Shown: positions 6,316-14,777, counted from the stretch's first letter. The stretch: 17,756 nucleotides of DNA from Burkholderiaceae bacterium (GCA_017853735.1 JAFMJA010000025.1:1-17756), one strand, 5' to 3'. Program-made: numbers and translations. Notes: generated from the sequence alone by a model not told the origin.

Positions 6316-8094
6316 TCATGCGCGATGGGGCTTGCCGTAGATGGGCTCTTTGTACGGGATAGGTGGCAGCTGCCAGGTCCCGGTGGAGGGTGGACGAACT
6401 TCAGCATCCACATGCACATCGATCACGCAAGGTCGTTTGTTCTTGAGGGCCTGCTGCACTGTGGCGCCCAGGTCCTGGGAACGGGTCACGGTGAAGCCGT
6501 CTGCCCCACAGGCACGTGCCCAAGCCGCAAAGTCCGGGTTGTAGCGCTCGCCACTCTGACCCTTGTAGAAAGCAGTGCCGATTTCGCGGCCATTGAACAG
6601 ACCGTACTGCAGGTCGCGAATGGCAGCCCAGGCGAAGTTGTTCCAGATGATCCAGATCACCGGCAGCTTGTACTCCACCGCAGTACACAGAACATAGGGC
6701 GCCATGGTGAAACCGCCGTCACCGACCACCGCCACACACGGGCGCTCGGGTGCGGCCAATTGCGCGCCCATGATGCCGCAGACGCCAAATCCCATGCTGG
6801 AAAAGCCCCAGCTGTTGAGCATGCTCTGGGGCCGCTTGGCCTGCCAGAACTGCATGAACCAGTTGTGGTGCACGCCTGAGTCGAGCGACAGAATCACATC
6901 ATCGGGCAATACTTTCTGCAGCGTGCCCACCACAAACTCCGGCCGCAGGGGACTGGTCGAGTCCGAAAAGTGCGGGCGCACAAACGCCTCCCACTGGGCC
7001 TGCCAGGCTTGCACCTGGGCCAGCCAGGGTGCAAAGCGAGCCGCCGTGATCTCCTGGCGCTGCGGCAAGGCAGCGAGCAACTGACGTGTGAATACTTTGA
7101 TGTCAGCGATGATGCCCAGAGTGGGCACATAGTTGCGCCCCAGCTCTTGCGGGTCGATGTCCACATGCACCAGCTGGGTCTTGGGGAAATTCCAGGAATA
7201 ACCCGGATGCCAGCTGGAAGCGCTGCGGTCATCAAAACGCGTTCCCAGGGTGATCACCAAATCGGCGCGCCTGCCCGCCTCGTTGGCCGGATAGGCGCCG
7301 TTGCGGCCAATGAAGCCCAGTGCTAGGGGGTGGTCGCCCCGAATCGCTCCCATGCCGTTGGGCGAGGTGATCACGGGGATGCCCAGGCTTTCGGCCAGTT
7401 CGGTGATTTCCGGGCCGGCTTCTGACAGGGTGGCGCCGTGTCCAATGAAGAGCACCGGCTGGCGGGCAGCGGCCAGCAGGCCCAATGTCTGCGCCACATC
7501 CGCATCGCTGGCACCAGGACGGTGGGCGCGGTGAATGTTGGAGGACGGCGGCAGCTCAACCTCATCCTCTTCCTGATAGACGTTGTAGGGAATATCCAGG
7601 TTCACCGGTCCGGGCCTGCCGGTGACCATGGTGTCCATGGCCTGGCGTAGCGCCAGTGGCAGCATGTCCACCCGGGTAGGCTGAAAGGCGCGCTTGACTA
7701 CCGGCCGCATCACCTGCGCGAAATCTGCCTGGTTGTGCTTGTACAGCTCCTGGAAGGGCGCCCGGTTGTGTTGCGAGGTCGGCACATTGGAGGTAATGCA
7801 CAGGAAGGCTGACGAGTCCGACAGCGCGGTGGCACATGACATGACCATATTGGCAGAGCCGGGGCCGGTCGATGTGAGGGTAGCCACCGGCTTGTGCTTG
7901 ACCCGGAAATAGGCATCGGCCATATGCCCGGCGCATTGTTCGTGCCGCGGCGAAACCAGTTGCAGCTGGTCCTTGACGTCGTACAGGGCATCCAGGATGC
8001 CGACATTGCCATGGCCGCAGATGCCGAAAATATAGGGCACCTTTTCCTGCACCAGGTACTGGGCGATCAGCTCGCCGCCTTTCATCTTGGGCAT
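6316..8094 (-). CDS. Thiamine diphosphate-dependent enzyme (acetolactate synthase-like superfamily)
   Basis: At 592 residues this matches large ThDP enzymes of the acetolactate synthase / carboligase family. The cofactor-activating Glu52 is in PRHEQCAGHMADAY; the C-terminal ThDP/Mg motif starts at GDGG (458-461) and ends with WNN (484-486); the central domain keeps LFIGHGA and VITLGTRFDDR. The loop that often reads GxPG in this superfamily is FGICGHGNV (23-31), which resembles the inositol-pathway ring hydrolase IolD. The retained Glu argues against glyoxylate carboligase, and no small regulatory subunit gene is adjacent, which argues against biosynthetic acetolactate synthase. It probably cleaves or joins a C-C bond next to a carbonyl. 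It starts at ATG 8092-8094 with GAGAAG upstream, 13 bases after the aldehyde dehydrogenase gene; an aldehyde product for that enzyme is likely. Exact substrate unknown. Confidence 0.87.
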   Translation of the reverse strand: MPKMKGGELIAQYLVQEKVPYIFGICGHGNVGILDALYDVKDQLQLVSPRHEQCAGHMADAYFRVKHKPVATLTSTGPGSANMVMSCATALSDSSAFLCITSNVPTSQHNRAPFQELYKHNQADFAQVMRPVVKRAFQPTRVDMLPLALRQAMDTMVTGRPGPVNLDIPYNVYQEEDEVELPPSSNIHRAHRPGASDADVAQTLGLLAAARQPVLFIGHGATLSEAGPEITELAESLGIPVITSPNGMGAIRGDHPLALGFIGRNGAYPANEAGRRADLVITLGTRFDDRSASSWHPGYSWNFPKTQLVHVDIDPQELGRNYVPTLGIIADIKVFTRQLLAALPQRQEITAARFAPWLAQVQAWQAQWEAFVRPHFSDSTSPLRPEFVVGTLQKVLPDDVILSLDSGVHHNWFMQFWQAKRPQSMLNSWGFSSMGFGVCGIMGAQLAAPERPCVAVVGDGGFTMAPYVLCTAVEYKLPVIWIIWNNFAWAAIRDLQYGLFNGREIGTAFYKGQSGERYNPDFAAWARACGADGFTVTRSQDLGATVQQALKNKRPCVIDVHVDAEVRPPSTGTWQLPPIPYKEPIYGKPHRA

Positions 8095-8107
8095 GATTGC
8101 TTCTCTT

Positions 8108-9568
8108 TCAAATTGTCGTGAATGTCACTATACGTTCCTCGGTCATCTCGCGCACCGCGTAATGCGGTCCCTCGCGGCCAAACCCGCTGTCTTTGGAGCC
8201 CCCATAAGGCATCAGGTCCACCCGCGAGCTGGAGGTCTCATTCACATGGACCCCCCCCACCTCGAGTTGCTGTGCGGCACGCATGGCATCACTGAGGCGG
8301 TTGGTGAACAGCCCGGTGGCCAGGCCATAGGGTGTGGCGTTGACCCGTGCAATGGCCTGATCAAGCGTTTTGAATGGCAGGATACAGACCACCGGCCCAA
8401 AGATTTCCTCGCAGCCCACTTTCATCTCATGCCCAACATTGGTCAGCAGGGTGGGCGGAATCACCGCACCCTGGCGCGGGCCGCCAGCCAACAGTCTGGC
8501 GCCGCCCTTGACAGCCTCCTCAATCCAGCTCTCCACACGAACCGCATTGTCCTGGCTGATCAGCGGGCCGACAAAGGTATCCGGTTTCATTGGGTCACCG
8601 AAAGTCAGGGCCTGGACCAGCTTGGCCAGGCGAGTTTCCACCACCTGCATCAAGGACTCATGGACCAGCAGCAGCTGGACCGATGTACACACCTGGCCCG
8701 CCTTGCGATAGCCGGCATTGACAATTTTGGGCAGGGCCGCATCCAGCCCGGCGTCATCACACAGAATGGTGCAGGCAATCGAGCCGAGTTCCATTTGCGT
8801 TCGACGCAGGCCTGCCGCTTGCTGAATGGCGCGCCCCACCTCGGTGCTACCCGTGAATGCAAAAAATCTCACCCGCTCATCCGCCTGCAGCAGTCGCACC
8901 ACCTCGGCGCTGCCATGCAAGACACTGAGAAAGCCCCTGGGTATTCCGGCTGCCAGCAGCACCTCTGCCAGCAGGCAGGCCGTCATGGGGGTATTGGTCG
9001 AGGGCTTGAGAATCACCGCATTGCCGGCTGCAAAAGCCGGCGCCACCTTGTGGGTGACCGTGTTCAGGGGTGAATTGAAGGGGGTGACCGCGAGCACCAC
9101 GCCCAAAGGCACCCGCAGGGTGAAGCCCGTTCTCCCCGCTGCGCCGGGCGCTCCCGCCAGCGGAATCACATCACCGGCGAGACGACGTGCCTCTTCGGCA
9201 GAAAGCTTCATGGTCTGGACGCAGCGTCGGACTTCACCCAGGGCATCGCTCTGGGTGAAACCAGCTTCCAGTTGCATGGCACGCACAAACTCCGCTGACC
9301 GCTCCTCCAGGATGTGGGCGGCACGCTCCAGGATCTGGCCCCGCTCATAAGCCACCGGCGCTCCTGCACGGAAGGCCGCCTGCGCTGAATCAACCGCCTG
9401 GCGGATCTGACTTGCATCGGCCAGGGTCAGGCTGGCGCATGGCTGCAGGCGAAACTTGTCCAGCACATTCACCCGGGGGCCAGCGCCCATCACCCACTGT
9501 CCATCGATCAGCAAGCCGTATGTAGCCGGATTGGCAGCGTCCAGCACCGCAGCAGGCTGGCGATCCAT
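8108..9568 (-). CDS. NAD(P)-dependent aldehyde dehydrogenase
   Basis: The 486-residue protein has every residue expected of an active ALDH: Asn165 in TPFNSPLN, Lys188 in ILKPSTNTP, the cofactor motif FTGSTEVG, the general base Glu260 in MELGS and the nucleophile Cys294 in AGQVCTS (34 residues apart, as in the family). EEIFGPV and the C-terminal GGSKDSGFGREG follow. It oxidises an aldehyde to the acid with NAD(P)+. I chose the ATG at 9566-9568: its A is the last base of the cupin stop (TGATG), and AGGAGG lies seven bases upstream within the cupin 3' end; a GTG one codon earlier (9571) is the alternative. Translation is thus coupled to the cupin. Placed between the cupin and the ThDP gene, it probably oxidises the aldehyde made by the latter. 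The substrate is not identifiable. Confidence 0.92.
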   Translation of the reverse strand: MDRQPAAVLDAANPATYGLLIDGQWVMGAGPRVNVLDKFRLQPCASLTLADASQIRQAVDSAQAAFRAGAPVAYERGQILERAAHILEERSAEFVRAMQLEAGFTQSDALGEVRRCVQTMKLSAEEARRLAGDVIPLAGAPGAAGRTGFTLRVPLGVVLAVTPFNSPLNTVTHKVAPAFAAGNAVILKPSTNTPMTACLLAEVLLAAGIPRGFLSVLHGSAEVVRLLQADERVRFFAFTGSTEVGRAIQQAAGLRRTQMELGSIACTILCDDAGLDAALPKIVNAGYRKAGQVCTSVQLLLVHESLMQVVETRLAKLVQALTFGDPMKPDTFVGPLISQDNAVRVESWIEEAVKGGARLLAGGPRQGAVIPPTLLTNVGHEMKVGCEEIFGPVVCILPFKTLDQAIARVNATPYGLATGLFTNRLSDAMRAAQQLEVGGVHVNETSSSRVDLMPYGGSKDSGFGREGPHYAVREMTEERIVTFTTI

Positions 9569-9954
9569 CACTGCGCCTCCTCTTCATCCATGGCCGGGGT
9601 GGTCACCACCAGAAATACCAGACCATTGGTGCCGGTATTGGTGAAGCTGTGGCGCACGCCGGGGGGCACATAGACATAGTCATGCGGCCGCATCAGATGC
9701 CTGGCCTCATCCAGGGTCAGCACGCCCTCGCCTTCGAGCACGTAATAGACCTGCTCCTGCACTTGATGGACATGTTCCTGCACATAGGCCATGGGCGCAT
9801 AGCGCGAGATGCGAAAGTCCACCCGGGAACTTCCCGTGGTTTCGGGCCCGGCCAGCTCCTTGGACAGGGCACCGCCAAAGTGGCCGGGGTACTGCTGCCA
9901 GGGCATATTGGCCATTTTTTCCACCAGCAGCCGAAGGGCTTGTGCTTGTTTCAT
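9568..9954 (-). CDS. Small single-domain cupin
   Basis: This 128-residue protein is one cupin barrel. Motif 1 is HVHQVQEQVYYVLEGEG with metal ligands His61, His63 and Glu67; motif 2 is VPPGVRHSFTN with His102. All four classical ligands are present, so it should bind a divalent metal. Small cupins can be dioxygenases, isomerases, decarboxylases or ligand sensors, and the sequence does not choose among them. The ATG (9952-9954) has GAGAGGTG just upstream. It sits 55 bases after the transporter fusion gene and is translationally coupled to the aldehyde dehydrogenase, so it is made together with the pathway enzymes. A role on an unstable keto/enol intermediate would fit; that is speculation. Confidence 0.85.
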   Translation of the reverse strand: MKQAQALRLLVEKMANMPWQQYPGHFGGALSKELAGPETTGSSRVDFRISRYAPMAYVQEHVHQVQEQVYYVLEGEGVLTLDEARHLMRPHDYVYVPPGVRHSFTNTGTNGLVFLVVTTPAMDEEEAQ

Positions 9955-10009
9955 GGGGCACCTCTCTTGAATGGTTTGAAACTTGGGTGGGCTGAGGTCA
10001 TGCTGTCAC

Positions 10010-12544
10010 TCACAGCCAAAGAATTTTTTTGCGGTACTCAAGGTCGCTCAGCAGCGCCTGGGCGGGGCCCTCATGAAAAACACTGCCACGCTCCAGGGCA
10101 TAGACCCGGTCAGCCAGCGCCAACACCAGGTCCAGGTTGTGCTCCACGATCACGATGGCAATCTGCTGGCGAAGCTTGTCAAAAGCAGTGAAGAGCTCCT
10201 GCACCACCGTGGGCGCCAGCCCTTCAAAGGGCTCATCCAACAGCAGCAGCTTGACATTGCCCGACAGCGCGCGCGCCACCGCCACCATCTGCTGTTCGCC
10301 GCCCGAGAGGTAGTCGGCCGCCACATCCATGCGCTCTTTCAGGCGCGGGAAAAACTCCAGAATCTTTGCCTCATCCCAGACCACGCCGGATTGACCATCG
10401 GCAGGACGTGCCAGACGACCCAGCGCCAGATTCTCGCGCACCGTCATGCCGGCAAACAAGCCTCGGCCCTGGGGCACATAGCCGATGCCAAGTCTTGCAA
10501 TATCGGGGGCGGCCAGGCCCTCGATACGGCGCCCATTGAAGGTCACACTGCCGCTGGCCGGCGGCAGCAAGCCCACCAGGCTCTTCAACAGGGTCGATTT
10601 GCCCGCGCCATTGCGTCCGAGCAGGGCCACGATCTCGCCGGCGTGCACTTTCAGGCTGGCCTGGTTCAGGATGTGGCTTTTTCCATAAAAGGCATTGACC
10701 TGATGAAAGTCCAGCACCAGCTCGTGTACCTGGCCTTCCTGCCCAGTTCTTGCGGTGACGGGCGGCGTGCCCGAGCCGGTATAAATCTCCTGCACGCGTC
10801 GGTCGTTACGCACCGCATCGGGCGAGCCACTCATCAGCACCTCGCCCTGGTTCATCACCGTCACCTGCTGCGAAAAGGCCAGCACACGGTCAATGTCGTG
10901 CTCAACAATCAGCACCGGGATGTCTACCGCGATAGTTTTGATCAATTCGGACACGCGCTCGCGCTCGGCCGCGGCCAATCCGGCCAGGGGCTCATCAAGC
11001 AACAGGACTTGCGGCTTGGAGCCCAGGGCAATGCCCAGATCCAGCAGTCGTTGACCACCATAGGACAGGTCGCCCGCCTCGGTCAACTCCATGCCATGCA
11101 GACCAAGAAATTTCATCAGCTCGGCAGTCTGTGCATGTAACTCGGGAAAGCTGTCGATGTCCCGCCACAGGTTGAAGCGAGAGCCATGCCGCGCCTGCAG
11201 GGACAGGCGCAGATTCTCGTAAATGCTCAGCCCCTTGAACAGATTGGTGATCTGAAACGAACGAGCCAGGCCCTGCTGGCAGATATGGTCTGGCGACAGG
11301 AACTGGATTTCTTTGCCATGCAGGAATACCTTGCCCGAGTCGGCCATGAACATGCCCGAGACCAGATTGAAGGTGGTGGTTTTGCCGGCACCATTGGGGC
11401 CAATCAAGGCATGGATCTGACCGGACAGAACCGCCAGGCTGTTGTCCTTGACCGCCTGAATGCCGCCAAAGCTCTTGCTGATGCCCACAGCCTCAAGTAC
11501 CGCTCCCTGGCTTGCCTTGGGCTGGAGGTAATCGGGCAAGGCCATGCCGGCAAATATTTTGCGTTTGCTCATCGCTGCGTCTTCGGCCGGGGGCGGTCGC
11601 AAACGCTTCATGATTTGAGCCCAGATCCCGGTCAGGCCAGAAGGCGAAAAAATGATGAACCCAACAAATATCAAGCCAAAGTAGAGCAGCCAGTTGCTGG
11701 TCCAGATCGAAAACAGCTCACGGAACAGCAAAAAGAACAAGGCCCCCAGCGCCGGTCCCAGAAAGCTGTGCATGCCCCCAATGACCACCATGGCCAGCAG
11801 TTCGCCCGAGAATGCCACCGTGGTCGACTCCGCTGCGGCCAAGCGGTGCAAAAAGACCATCAGGGCGCCCGACAGCCCGCTGATGGTGGCCGAGATGACA
11901 AAGGCCATCAGCTTGTACCTGTCGACGTTGTAACCCTGAAAGGTGGCTCGTTGCTGGTTCTCCCGGATCGCCACCAGCACATGGCCAAATGGTGAACGGA
12001 CAATACGAAGCATCACGCACAGCAGGCCAAAAGCGATCAGCGCCACCATCAAGTAGTAGTTCAAATGCCCATCCAGGTTGAGCCAAGCCGGCCCTCCACG
12101 CTCGATGCCCCCAAGCCCCCCCTCACCCCCCGTCAGACTGGTCCAGCGAAAAGAGATGGCAAAGGTCAGCGCAGCCAGGGCCAGGGTCAGCAGCGAAAAA
12201 TAGACCCCGCGCCGGCGCAGGATCAGGAAACCCACCAGCAGCGCCAACACGGCCGTGAACAGCAGGGAAAACGCAAAGGGCAGCAGGATCTGCCCCTTGA
12301 ACCAGTGCAACTGAGCCAGGGCTGCGGCATAGCCGCCAATACCAAACCAGGCGCTTTGGCCAAAAGAAACCAGGCCGGTGTAACCCACCAGCAAGTTCAA
12401 GCTCATGGCAGCCAAGGCCAGGATCACCACCACGGTGGCCGCATCAAGGGTCAGGCCAATGGAAAGAAAAGCCAAGGGCAAAACCACCAGGCTGACGGCG
12501 CCCACCCACAGCGGGCGGTAGTTTGGGTTAGCAAGAAAGCTCAT
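10010..12544 (-). CDS. Branched-chain amino-acid-type ABC transporter, LivM-LivG-LivF triple fusion
   Basis: One 844-residue polypeptide holds three usually separate parts. Residues 1-320 are a LivM permease with many membrane segments and the NLLVGYTGLVSFGQ and RENQQRATFQGYN segments. Residues about 345-590 are a LivG ATPase: Walker A GPNGAGKTT (382-390), signature LSYGGQ (493-498), Walker B VLLLDE (513-518). Residues about 605-844 are a LivF ATPase: Walker A GRNGAGKST (643-651), LSGGEQQ (746-752), Walker B LLLLDE (766-771). With LivH this makes a complete inner-membrane importer for amino acids, amides or organic acids. I used the ATG at 12542-12544 (MSFLANPNYRPLW), 13 bases after the livH stop; a GTG at 12583 would add 13 residues. 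I see no frameshift or stop at either junction. Substrate is probably the compound the locus degrades. Confidence 0.93.
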   Translation of the reverse strand: MSFLANPNYRPLWVGAVSLVVLPLAFLSIGLTLDAATVVVILALAAMSLNLLVGYTGLVSFGQSAWFGIGGYAAALAQLHWFKGQILLPFAFSLLFTAVLALLVGFLILRRRGVYFSLLTLALAALTFAISFRWTSLTGGEGGLGGIERGGPAWLNLDGHLNYYLMVALIAFGLLCVMLRIVRSPFGHVLVAIRENQQRATFQGYNVDRYKLMAFVISATISGLSGALMVFLHRLAAAESTTVAFSGELLAMVVIGGMHSFLGPALGALFFLLFRELFSIWTSNWLLYFGLIFVGFIIFSPSGLTGIWAQIMKRLRPPPAEDAAMSKRKIFAGMALPDYLQPKASQGAVLEAVGISKSFGGIQAVKDNSLAVLSGQIHALIGPNGAGKTTTFNLVSGMFMADSGKVFLHGKEIQFLSPDHICQQGLARSFQITNLFKGLSIYENLRLSLQARHGSRFNLWRDIDSFPELHAQTAELMKFLGLHGMELTEAGDLSYGGQRLLDLGIALGSKPQVLLLDEPLAGLAAAERERVSELIKTIAVDIPVLIVEHDIDRVLAFSQQVTVMNQGEVLMSGSPDAVRNDRRVQEIYTGSGTPPVTARTGQEGQVHELVLDFHQVNAFYGKSHILNQASLKVHAGEIVALLGRNGAGKSTLLKSLVGLLPPASGSVTFNGRRIEGLAAPDIARLGIGYVPQGRGLFAGMTVRENLALGRLARPADGQSGVVWDEAKILEFFPRLKERMDVAADYLSGGEQQMVAVARALSGNVKLLLLDEPFEGLAPTVVQELFTAFDKLRQQIAIVIVEHNLDLVLALADRVYALERGSVFHEGPAQALLSDLEYRKKILWL

Positions 12545-12557
12545 GCCAGGGCAGTTT

Positions 12558-13433
12558 TCATTCAAAGCGTTCGATGCGCTCACCCAGCAGGCCTCGTGGC
12601 CGCAGCATCAGCACCAAAAACATCAGGATGTACATGGAGGCCTCGCTTGCCGCAGGCAGGAAGTGGGTAGTGATACCGCGCACCACGCCCACCAGCAGGG
12701 CCGCCAACACAACTCCCCAGAAGCTACCCAGACCGCCAATCACCACCACCACAAAGGCGACGGTCATGATCTCGGTTCCCATGGCCGGATGCACGATGGC
12801 AATCGGCCCAAACAGCACGCCTCCCAGGGCAGCAGTCGCCACCCCCAGCACCACGATAGCGGTCATATAGGGTTGCAGGCGTATGCCCAGGACGGCCACC
12901 ATGTCTGGTTTTTGCACCCCCGCGCGCACCACCCGCCCGAACGAGGTCTTGTGCAGCAAGAGCCAGATCCCGACCATCACCACACATACCAACCCAAGAA
13001 TAAACAGCCGGTACTTGGAGAACATGAATTCCCCCAGCATGACATTGCCCTTGAATTCGGGCGGCATGTTGGAGGGTAGCGGGGCCGAGCCCCAGACCAT
13101 GCGCAAGGCCTGCTCGGCCACCATGGCCAGGCCAAAGGTAACCAACAGGCTGAGAATGGGGTCGGCGGTGTAAAAACGGCGCAGCAGGAAACGCTCGAAG
13201 GCAACACCCAGCAAGCCGACCAGGAGCGGCGTGATCAGAATGCTGCCGCCAAAGCCTGCATGCTTGATCACTTCCAGCGACAGGTAGGCGCCTAGCGCAT
13301 AGAAGGCTCCATGCGACAGGTTGACGATGCCCCCCACACTGAAAATCAGGGACAGGCCAAGGGCCAGCAGCAGATAGTAGCCGCCCAGCACCAAGCCGTT
13401 GACCACCTGCTCCAGCAGATAAACGATTTCCAT
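12558..13433 (-). CDS. livH: Branched-chain amino-acid-type ABC transporter permease LivH
   Basis: The 291-residue protein is strongly hydrophobic, with about eight membrane segments. It carries the LivH hallmark GGIVNLSHGAFYALGAY (34-50), the cytoplasmic coupling loop FGRVVRAGVQKPDMVAVLGI (165-184) and the C-terminal MLRPRGLLG. It pairs with the LivM domain of the downstream fusion to form the membrane channel. The start is ATG 13431-13433 (MEIVYLLEQVVNGLVLGG), the usual LivH N-terminus; no strong ribosome binding site is visible, which would fit a low membrane-subunit dose. It follows the binding-protein gene after 65 bases, across an intrinsic terminator-like hairpin. LivH-type permeases also serve urea, amides and aromatic acids, so the symbol denotes the family rather than a branched-chain amino acid substrate. 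Confidence 0.93.
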   Translation of the reverse strand: MEIVYLLEQVVNGLVLGGYYLLLALGLSLIFSVGGIVNLSHGAFYALGAYLSLEVIKHAGFGGSILITPLLVGLLGVAFERFLLRRFYTADPILSLLVTFGLAMVAEQALRMVWGSAPLPSNMPPEFKGNVMLGEFMFSKYRLFILGLVCVVMVGIWLLLHKTSFGRVVRAGVQKPDMVAVLGIRLQPYMTAIVVLGVATAALGGVLFGPIAIVHPAMGTEIMTVAFVVVVIGGLGSFWGVVLAALLVGVVRGITTHFLPAASEASMYILMFLVLMLRPRGLLGERIERFE

Positions 13434-13449
13434 GAATTTAGAGTCGCAG

Positions 13450-13483
13450 AAAAAGAGCCGGCACCGCCTGCGGGCGCCGGCTC
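13450..13483 (-). terminator. Intercistronic intrinsic terminator / attenuator
   Basis: On the minus strand, 15 bases after the binding-protein stop, GAGCCGGC (13483-13476) pairs perfectly with GCCGGCTC (13462-13455). After an A/C mismatch two more inner pairs can form. Five T residues follow at once (13454-13450). This is the layout of a rho-independent terminator. Because livH follows in the same direction, it probably acts as a partial terminator and mRNA stabiliser that makes binding protein in excess of membrane subunits. Confidence 0.75.
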
Positions 13484-13498
13484 AGGCACAGTCCCTCT

Positions 13499-14755
13499 CT
13501 ACATTGCGCACTGGTTCTCGGACTTGGGAGGCGCGAGTTTTTCCAGCGGCTCGTTGGCGCCTGGCACCGCCTCGCCAAAGAGAAGGAAGTCCTGTTTGTG
13601 CTTGGCCTGGCCCTTGGGCTTGACGGTGAAGGGGTAAGCCTCTTGCATCAGCTGATGGTCCCAGCTGCGGAAGTAGGCCTTGCGCGCCTTGAGCACATCA
13701 AACTGCGCTTCGGACTCAAAGTAAGCGATCAGTTTGTCGGTGTCCACCGACTTGGTTTCCCGAATGGCCTGGGCCATCATCATCAGGGACACATACTCGA
13801 TCCAGGCGTGGTTCTCAGGGATACGGCCATATTTTTTGGTGAACTTGTCAACGAAAGCTCTTGTACCAGGTGTTTTGAGTTCGTGGTGCCAGACTGTGGG
13901 CCAGATACCCCCCAGATTGCCCTCGCCCGCCGCCCAGGCGTCGGCGGTGTTGAGGTTGAAGCCGGCCACCGGGAACTGCAAGCCAAATTCCGAGTACTGC
14001 TTGACGAAGTTGGTGACCTGGTTGCCCGCCAGGTTGGTGGCGATCAGGTCGGGCCGGGCTTGGCGGATTTTGAGCAGAAGGGGGCTGAAATCGGCCAGAT
14101 CGGTGGGCACCAGTTCGTCGGCAACCACCGTGCCGCCATTGGCAGTGAAGAAACGCTTGGCCTGGCGCGAGAGGTCATGGCCAAAAAGATAGTCCGAGGT
14201 CAGGGCGAAAATCTTCTTGCCCTTGACATAGCCTTCGCGCAGCAGGGCCTCGCCCGCGGCGTTGACCATCACCGTGACCGGAATGTCGACATGGAATGTG
14301 TAGCGGTTGCAATTCTTGCCGCGCAGGGCATCCGAACGTGCACCAATGCTCATGAACAAGGTTTTGTTGCGGGCCGCCACCTGGGAAATGGTCAGGGCAG
14401 AAGCCGAGTTGATTTCGCCCATCAGCACCTGAACCTTATCGCCCTCGATCATGCGCTGAGCCTTGCTGGAAGCGGTCTGCGGGTTCACCGAGTCCTCAGT
14501 AATCAAGTCCAGCTTGCGGCCCAACAGCCCCCCACTGGCATTGATTTCTTCAGCAGCCATCTTGATGCCCTGCACCGCATACTCGCCCAGGGCGCCCAGA
14601 AAGCCGGTCATCGGGGTGAGGTGGCCGATTTTGATCGTGCCGGCCTGGGCCCCCACCAGGGCTGGGTAGCCCAGGGCGGCACTACCGGCCACCAGGGCAC
14701 CGGTTTTGAGCAGGCGGCGGCGCTGCGTGCTGAGTTGCTTCTTGCTTGATTCCAT
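13499..14755 (-). CDS. ABC transporter periplasmic substrate-binding protein (type 1 peri-BP, LivJ/urea-amide type)
   Basis: This 418-residue protein is the extracytoplasmic receptor for the LivH / LivMGF importer. The N-terminus reads TQRRRLLKTGALVAGSAALG with an AQA cleavage site at 36-38; the RRxLLK pattern suggests Tat export, although Sec is possible. The mature part begins IKIGHLTPMTGFLGALGEYAVQGIKMAAEEINASGG, the standard Leu/Ile/Val-binding fold start, with GRKLDLITEDS, LFGHDLS and DFSPLLLKIRQARPDLI further on. The length resembles the urea/amide/aromatic-acid subgroup more than the classical ~370-residue LivJ. The ATG (14753-14755) has AGGAG seven bases upstream. It is the first gene of the long minus-strand locus, divergent from a LysR regulator and followed by an intrinsic hairpin. 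The ligand is unknown. Confidence 0.93.
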   Translation of the reverse strand: MESSKKQLSTQRRRLLKTGALVAGSAALGYPALVGAQAGTIKIGHLTPMTGFLGALGEYAVQGIKMAAEEINASGGLLGRKLDLITEDSVNPQTASSKAQRMIEGDKVQVLMGEINSASALTISQVAARNKTLFMSIGARSDALRGKNCNRYTFHVDIPVTVMVNAAGEALLREGYVKGKKIFALTSDYLFGHDLSRQAKRFFTANGGTVVADELVPTDLADFSPLLLKIRQARPDLIATNLAGNQVTNFVKQYSEFGLQFPVAGFNLNTADAWAAGEGNLGGIWPTVWHHELKTPGTRAFVDKFTKKYGRIPENHAWIEYVSLMMMAQAIRETKSVDTDKLIAYFESEAQFDVLKARKAYFRSWDHQLMQEAYPFTVKPKGQAKHKQDFLLFGEAVPGANEPLEKLAPPKSENQCAM

Positions 14756-14777
14756 TCTTGTCTCCTCGAGGTTTCAG

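Noticed and set aside
6316..8094. Glyoxylate carboligase or biosynthetic acetolactate synthase
   Set aside because: Glu52 is present, which glyoxylate carboligase lacks, and there is no small regulatory subunit gene beside it.
8087..9073. Plus-strand open frame opposite the aldehyde dehydrogenase
   Set aside because: Antisense of a gene with all catalytic residues in place; its translation shows no family signature.
9983..11140. Long open frame on the plus strand (385 codons)
   Set aside because: It lies opposite the ATPase part of the LivMGF fusion, has no recognisable domain and a Gln/His-rich composition typical of the antisense of GC-rich genes.
13598..14749. Long open frame on the plus strand (383 codons)
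   Set aside because: Antisense to the clearly recognisable binding-protein gene; no domain or ribosome binding site supports it.
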